Shown: in pieces, positions 27,601-30,859 of the stretch
Position numbering within the stretch: position 1 is the stretch's first letter
How the letters are laid out: each line of letters starts with the position of its first letter
From: Tritrichomonas foetus
Taxonomy: Eukaryota > Parabasalia > Tritrichomonadida > Tritrichomonadidae
Assembly (NCBI GenBank): GCA_001839685.1
Contig: MLAK01000882.1
Location: forward strand, 13,492-44,350
DNA length: 30,859 nt
Direction: 5' to 3'
The notes under the pieces: generated by a model
Database searches by the model: none
What the model saw: the letters and a program-made list of their open reading frames with translations, nothing else
Told to the model about the DNA's origin: nothing
Position numbers and translations under genes: made by a program

Positions 27601-27879
27601 ATTGACAAAAGAGCGAATAACCAATTCGAGGTTTTGACGACTTTCTGTTGAATATTTTATGAAACCAGGAGCATTGAATAGTTGGTGTAAATTATTTGCG
27701 ATAAGCTGCAAGTCTTTGTTGCTTCCAGCAAAGTCGATTAATTGTGGCGGGGGTTTTGTTTTGGCAGTAACTGATAAAATCATTGGGCTAATCAAATAAG
27801 GGTCGGCATCAGGCATTGATTCATCGTTTCCTTCACTGGAAAAAGCAATGTCTTCCTCGCTGAACGAAGCAGATGACAT
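24640..27879 (-). CDS. Large coiled-coil protein, golgin- or centrosome-like
   Basis: 1079 residues from the ATG at 27879; an upstream TTG-initiated extension adds only three residues and is not used. The N-terminus is Ser/Glu-rich and probably disordered (SSASFSEEDIAFSSEG). Long heptad-rich coils run from about 115 to 390 (for example QLKEKLREIQDDLKIKD, KDEKIENLSKQIQDLK) and again from about 690 to 905. Between them, near 630-660, is an Asn-rich spacer with runs of N, T and D. The C-terminus is basic and hydrophobic (FVVRLRRRTNQV). I see no GRIP, ATPase or other defined domain. Such proteins tether vesicles, or build basal bodies and cytoskeletal fibres; the sequence cannot decide. A role in the trichomonad cytoskeleton is only a possibility. 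TCA touches the ATG, and the start TTCAATGTCATC is identical to that of the EIPR1 gene. Confidence 0.8.
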   Translation of the reverse strand: MSSASFSEEDIAFSSEGNDESMPDADPYLISPMILSVTAKTKPPPQLIDFAGSNKDLQLIANNLHQLFNAPGFIKYSTESRQNLELVIRSFVNDSIKAAAFQNYRDFSADQSDVKTIQEELFEAKKELENYKYLVKKIEKDRNDLSAKNEELQDEIDTLYSNNATTLNQINVLKRERDIQITDIKNENDQLKEKLREIQDDLKIKDYASLRNQAQFNEITNQATQRSMQIIKLNDKIKEKDEKIENLSKQIQDLKIKNQNLEDDTSKLAAYLNTTRANLTNIKKKVKLLAKERENDKTPKTNANIRNAFKSISEQFNNQSEELVKLRENQMNCTTLIQKQFELITEYDRQINLYQNMKHQNYTLTNQVSSLKAELLQIKEKYEVLNEITKNLVAISDAEKPEELPLVFIKMKEFGCIENQRLVNAFEDQLRFMISVVNSDILYGKQNIPLSEDSSFKEKLQVEISRCRQFILENTIESDETDTLIETNEVNNRNDFAFLSTQVIRNEILRKYCEKLKSESEVLHKAAEIVGCSDDPLSICDYLSSQNGQLETFFDNAFEIMKEEKSDNPYEQILIFLEINNNAFEELKETLKFDCTISEIPIEVERLMKSSQTNKPNNSRKQSNSPINEIRNSNSINNNNFNNNNSNDTNNTNDTMNRTETLPSLTDNAEQYGSIKEIDIESIHASSKSKIEGKIQTYQTALKKLKKENTNLKKKIEDLQEKIEDSNKRDTLHRQTLNAMNKNYYELENRITELTKQNDNLHHEIEAKAKSGDERVFKALDQERAQHAIEVENIRNRFEVINERQKEQIQKKKERVSILKKKLKEVISSFEDAFKKQKETIRVLREQLDEANERVSSKDPSMDVSQLESQLHSAQSENNNLQMKIKQAKDEQSKAMAIRDTFWKAQVALVEQNSQKSFEKEKQKLLENIASTIHCEPTMESIIDTIKGNNQILETKDFSKSVVIDTHAQKQLEEWEKWSRSLFTNVNNGEVFAHSAKELRFVLGEMILSSISHHQLVSRLESLRTQKVMLLTNRFEYKISKKKSPPEIRSLLVAAMFVVRLRRRTNQVTPRLFQTSLSP
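25915..25990 (-). repeat. Asn-codon microsatellite inside the coiled-coil gene
   Basis: AAT/AAC-rich codons encode an Asn/Thr/Asp spacer that separates two long coiled coils. Mixed AAT and AAC codons suggest slow turnover. Such spacers are common in AT-rich protist proteins. Confidence 0.6.
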
Positions 27880-28354
27880 TGAATACAAATTTATTAAATT
27901 TAGATCAAATATACATTCAATTTCAATTTATTGTGAACAATAAACGTAAATATAAAGATGGGTAATTCAATTCAATTCAAATAGAATTTGTGAGCTTATT
28001 CGTTCTTTGTTTCGATTTTTCTTTCAATGAATAGAGATTTCCTTATGTTGATGACACTTTCGAAAGAGTATTGTTCTTTGCGAAAGGTATCGTGCATTTC
28101 GAAAGACCTCAAATGTAGCATTTTAAGCACTTTTCATTTGAAATTGATTTTTGTATTTCACCAACTATCTCTTCATATTTAACTTGAAAATCTTTGTCTA
28201 TGTCACATAGAATATACGTATAGTTTTTCTTGGTTTATTCATTACAAATTCAAACTCGAAATTTTTGTGATTATTTGATTGATATTACATCATTCCAATA
28301 TAAAAAACTTGTGTAAGGTAGAAAAAAACAAAAATTAAATCTATTCACCTTTTA
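27880..28354. other. Intergenic: coiled-coil gene promoter side
   Basis: 475 bp between two minus-strand genes. The left part should carry the promoter of the coiled-coil gene and the right part the 3' UTR of the CCCH gene. Three phased CGAAAG boxes (28058-28105) stand out; nothing else does. Confidence 0.5.
28058..28105. repeat. Three phased CGAAAG boxes
   Basis: TTTCGAAAG (28058-28066), TTGCGAAAG (28078-28086) and TTTCGAAAG (28097-28105) recur at 20- and 19-bp spacing, about two helical turns. They lie 180-225 bp upstream of the coiled-coil start codon. The outer two contain the palindrome TTTCGAAA. They may be transcription-factor sites, which is inference. Confidence 0.5.
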
Positions 28355-29656
28355 TCAACTAATGTTCACATTATTTCCAGGATTCTGGGAGAACTGATTG
28401 AATGGATTAGTATCAAGTCCATTCTGTTCGCGGAATGTTATTGAATACGGCGTTCGCATATCAACATTCACGTCTGGCTCAAGCCTTCGGCCAAATTCGA
28501 TTCTCAATCTTTGCGAATCTTCATTGCAAATTGTGGAAAATGGAAGCGCGCAAAGAGGGGTTGGATGCATTGCTATGGAATTCACGCTTGCTGTTGCAAA
28601 GCAAGTTGGTGCAATACAAAACTCATTCAAAAGTTTGTTTATATGGCTAATACAAACGTGTATTTGTGTCAAATAAATTCCAATTGAATATGAAAGTGCA
28701 CGCTGCATTGGTGACGATAGGCCATTTGGTGGGGGCATAAATCCCTGTAAGACTGTTCCAGGTATTGGGGGGCTGTTGGGGTAAAGCGGCATATCTGCAA
28801 TAATGGAATTTGCCAAGTTGAGCTTTCCAAAGAAAGTAGTCAATTTTTGACGAAATGCAGTCAATTGTGGTGGTGGTGCCCGGCACTCATCCAGTGAAAA
28901 GGATGAAATGATATTGGCAGTATCATTTTGAAGATCGTTGACGGTCGTTGCTATGCTGTCAAGTGATGTCAAACGTGTGATGACATTTTCTAGATCAGAA
29001 ATGCTGAGTAGTTCAATCTGGTCAGGAGATAAATTATTATTTAATACATCCCACCGTCGGTGAATTACGTCAGTGACATTCTGTTGAGAAACAGCAACAG
29101 AATCTGGATAGAGGACGATTGTTGAGAAATCAACGAAAATGATGAAATCAGAATATTTAAATTGAATTTTTGCTTTCGCATCATCAGAAGTCATTTGAGG
29201 GAATAAATCATTCGGAGTTGACCTGTAGTAAAGAACATCAACATTATTTCTGAGACAGGCATCCTTTATTGTTGATGCGAATGAAAACGACTGTTTGTTG
29301 CTGACAACAATCTCAACGAGCGGATTTCGAATCTGTTTCACGCGGCTTTGGTCGTCGGTGTGTATCGAAGCTTGTGGCGACATGTGTGGTGAAGTTGCCA
29401 ATGGCCGAGGAAAATGTGTGAAATCGATAGCTGCCCCACGATACTCTGGTCTTCTAGGATCATCAGAAAGCGTATTACCGTGGAGGAAGCGACATCCCCA
29501 GCCCCAATTGCATTTTCCGAATTTCCAAAATTTGCACGGTTTTTGATGGAGTTTAGCGGCCTCGTTGGCTTCATCATTTGTTGGAGCTTTATACGTTCTT
29601 GGATCTGGCGTGCGTGGAGGTTTTCGAATATATTTCTGATTCCCTCCTTTTTTCAT
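28355..29656 (-). CDS. CCCH zinc-finger protein
   Basis: 433 residues from the ATG at 29656. One CCCH finger lies near the N-terminus: C41, C49, C55 and H59 with spacing C-x7-C-x5-C-x3-H, in PCKFWKFGKCNWGWGCRFLHG. Aromatic residues beside the cysteines are typical of fingers that stack on RNA bases. A basic N-terminus (KKGG...KPPRTPDPR) precedes it. The rest (about 100-433) is not a domain I can name; it has mixed helices and strands, with a Pro-rich patch (PNSPPIPGT...MPPPNG) and an Asn/Gln-rich end (NPFNQFSQNPGNN). A role in mRNA binding or processing is likely for the finger; targets are unknown. The open frame extends 34 codons upstream from another ATG (29758), but TACTCACCTTTAAAATG places an initiator-like TCACCTT 5 nt before Met35, so the shorter form is preferred. 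Confidence 0.8.
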   Translation of the reverse strand: MKKGGNQKYIRKPPRTPDPRTYKAPTNDEANEAAKLHQKPCKFWKFGKCNWGWGCRFLHGNTLSDDPRRPEYRGAAIDFTHFPRPLATSPHMSPQASIHTDDQSRVKQIRNPLVEIVVSNKQSFSFASTIKDACLRNNVDVLYYRSTPNDLFPQMTSDDAKAKIQFKYSDFIIFVDFSTIVLYPDSVAVSQQNVTDVIHRRWDVLNNNLSPDQIELLSISDLENVITRLTSLDSIATTVNDLQNDTANIISSFSLDECRAPPPQLTAFRQKLTTFFGKLNLANSIIADMPLYPNSPPIPGTVLQGFMPPPNGLSSPMQRALSYSIGIYLTQIHVCISHINKLLNEFCIAPTCFATASVNSIAMHPTPLCALPFSTICNEDSQRLRIEFGRRLEPDVNVDMRTPYSITFREQNGLDTNPFNQFSQNPGNNVNIS

Positions 29657-29660
29657 TTTA

Positions 29661-29667
29661 AAGGTGA
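29661..29667 (-). promoter_or_regulatory. Initiator-like TCACCTT deciding the CCCH gene start
   Basis: On the minus strand TCACCTT fits the TCA-pyrimidine start of the trichomonad initiator, and the ATG follows 4 nt later. If used, transcription would begin downstream of the alternative ATG at 29758 and the 34-residue extension would not be made. Confidence 0.4.
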
Positions 29668-29763
29668 GTAAGTATTTATTGAATGTATACATGGTCGGTG
29701 TAAAAAATACGATGATAATCGATTTAATTACAACTTTAACAATTGAAATTTTATACACTGATT

Positions 29764-29777
29764 AGATGTATACAAAC
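29764..29777. repeat. Left copy of 14-bp inverted repeat
   Basis: AGATGTATACAAAC. Its exact reverse complement occupies the last 14 bases of the window (30846-30859). Looser similarity continues inward for about 7-8 bases (TAACTAG against CAAATAG), as expected of eroded terminal repeats. Confidence 0.55.
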
Positions 29778-30141
29778 TAACTAGCTCTAGATGTAGAAGA
29801 CTATTGAGAGATCTAAATGAATAATTGTTGATATTATTGTCATCTAAATATTATTTAATTGTAATCATATTAATAATATATAAATATTATAATTTAAAAA
29901 TCAAGATACAGAGAAAACCAAATCCAAAAAAAAATTGTGAGAAAAAAATAAACCCCACAGAAATTTCTGAGAATTATTGAGATAAAAAGTGATTTTATAG
30001 CATTAATATCTTGATTATTTCTTATCATAAATCGTGCTTTTTATTATCATATGACCCTCCATCGAAAATTATAATGTTTTCCAAAATACAAAAATGAAGT
30101 ATAAAAAAAATATTAATAATTTTGATATAAATAAAAAAAAT

Positions 30142-30357
30142 TTAGGCATCAATGAGAAGATTACGAATGTTTTGCCATCTAAATGGCGAGTCATCAGAAA
30201 ATTCACTTGGCATCGAGTCTGGAAAAAAACATATTGGATTCCATTTTTCTTGATTTGGTCTTTCAATCGTTGTATCTGTATCCCTGCTTGAGAATGTGCT
30301 GTTGAGGACTGCCAGTCTATTTTCTTCATATACTAAAATTTTATGACAGAAAAGATT
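30142..30357 (-). pseudogene. Orphan C-terminal protein fragment
   Basis: A 71-codon open stretch ends at TAA (30142-30144) and has no early Met. A TGA (30358-30360) closes it upstream. The translation is compositionally like a real, globular protein end (KWNPICFFPDSMPSEFSDD, then PFRWQNIRNLLIDA), richer in W, P, D and R than AT-rich noise would give. I do not recognise the family. The overlapping 86-codon frame (30069-30329) on the same strand starts with ATG but degenerates into Phe/Lys-rich sequence and is judged a shadow. Upstream sequence has no continuing frame and no trichomonad-type 3' splice motif (ACTAACACACAG), so a truncated gene copy is more likely than a last exon. Confidence 0.4.
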
Positions 30358-30431
30358 TCAATACATTCATATTTGTCAAATGGAAATTGAATTAATTCAA
30401 CATCACTGAGTTAAAACTATCAAAATTTTCG

Positions 30432-30451
30432 CGATTTTTAATTAAAAATCG
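30432..30451. repeat. Perfect 20-bp palindrome
   Basis: CGATTTTTAATTAAAAATCG equals its own reverse complement. It lies about 75 bp upstream of the orphan fragment and between the 14-bp inverted repeats. It could be a protein-binding dyad or a cruciform; AT composition lowers its significance. Confidence 0.65.
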
Positions 30452-30845
30452 ATAGAAGAAGTGTAAATAGAATTATGGGAAGCAGTATTATAATCTTTGT
30501 GATTCTTGGAAAAAAAGCTTCTCACAATTTTTTTTTAGGCTTTCTCCAAAATCGCTCTTTTTTCGGTTTAATTGTTGCAAAATTTCAAAACTATGAATAA
30601 ATATGGCTCATAACTATAAAAAATAGATTTAACAATTGACTGAAAGCTGTTCACCCGAAAACTGAAACAATAGCTTCTTCAGAATCATTTTCGAAATATT
30701 TTTGAATTCGGCCATTTGCGAAGTTTGCGATAAGGGAAATTTTCGTCATTCTTTTAGCTATTTGGGTTTTGATTTTTGACTGATGGTATTAAGTAATACT
30801 GATGATAAGGATCATTTTAGTGATTTCGTACGTTAAGACTATTTG

Positions 30846-30859
30846 GTTTGTATACATCT
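30846..30859. repeat. Right copy of 14-bp inverted repeat, cut by the window edge
   Basis: GTTTGTATACATCT is the reverse complement of 29764-29777. The window stops at its outer end, so the full length of the repeat and any target-site duplication cannot be seen. Confidence 0.55.

Larger units (their letters stand above)
29657..30859. other. Gene-poor right edge, possible decayed mobile element
   Basis: 1.2 kb with no intact gene. It includes the promoter of the CCCH gene (left end), 14-bp inverted repeats near 29764 and at the window's last bases, an orphan reading-frame fragment (30142-30357) and a 20-bp palindrome (30432-30451). Confidence 0.5.

Noticed and set aside
30069..30329. 86-codon ATG-initiated frame near the right edge
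   Set aside because: Its second half is Phe/Lys/Leu-rich low-complexity translation of AT-rich DNA. The neighbouring frame (30142-30357) has more protein-like composition.
30475..30600. 41-codon plus-strand frame starting ATGGGAAGC
   Set aside because: Too short, hydrophobic and AT-driven; no family resemblance.
1..30859. tRNA, rRNA, CRISPR and bacterial-type operon elements
   Set aside because: By eye, no T-arm GGTTCRANYCC pattern with a cloverleaf, no spaced identical repeats and no rRNA-like blocks were found in the gaps. tRNAscan and Rfam would be decisive.

Overview
The window looks like nuclear DNA of an AT-rich, intron-poor flagellated protist, most likely a parabasalid (trichomonad; Tritrichomonas or a relative). 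This is inferred from four things. (1) Very long uninterrupted eukaryotic genes are present, including a 12-kb single-exon dynein. (2) The code is standard, with TAA and TGA both used as real stops, which argues against ciliates and recoded hexamitids. (3) An intraflagellar-transport dynein heavy chain is present, so the cell builds a flagellum or cilium; Entamoeba and Dictyostelium are excluded. (4) Intergenic gaps are short and AT-rich, with TCA trinucleotides close to or touching many start codons, as expected of the trichomonad initiator element. No species can be assigned from the sequence alone.

Layout. Bases 1-354 are non-coding. The minus-strand gene for cytoplasmic dynein-2 heavy chain fills 355-12333. 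A minus-strand type I membrane protein follows (12787-13734). The plus strand then carries a three-longin (Mon1/Fuzzy-like) protein (14059-15180) and a 57-residue SERF-family protein (15456-15629). After a 17-bp tandem repeat come a minus-strand single-pass membrane protein (15929-16678) and, only 60 bp away and divergent, a PH/GRAM-like multi-pass protein (16739-17746). A T-rich gap leads to a four-helix membrane protein with a Pro/Gln/Tyr tail (18413-19492). Four minus-strand genes follow: an EIPR1 homologue (20170-21261), a Vps15-like protein with a decayed kinase region (21577-24426), a 1079-residue coiled-coil protein (24640-27879) and a CCCH zinc-finger protein (28355-29656). The last 1.1 kb has no intact gene. 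It holds an orphan C-terminal reading-frame fragment, a perfect 20-bp palindrome and a pair of 14-bp inverted repeats, so it may be a decayed mobile element.

Function. Several genes belong to known endomembrane or flagellar systems: retrograde IFT (dynein-2), endosomal recycling and dense-core vesicle tethering (EIPR1), PI3P synthesis (Vps15-like) and Rab activation or ciliogenesis (Mon1/Fuzzy-like). They are separate single-gene units and not an operon. No new multi-gene system is evident. The more unusual points are the apparently kinase-dead, non-myristoylatable Vps15, the degenerate AAA4 site of the dynein, and the candidate element at the right edge.
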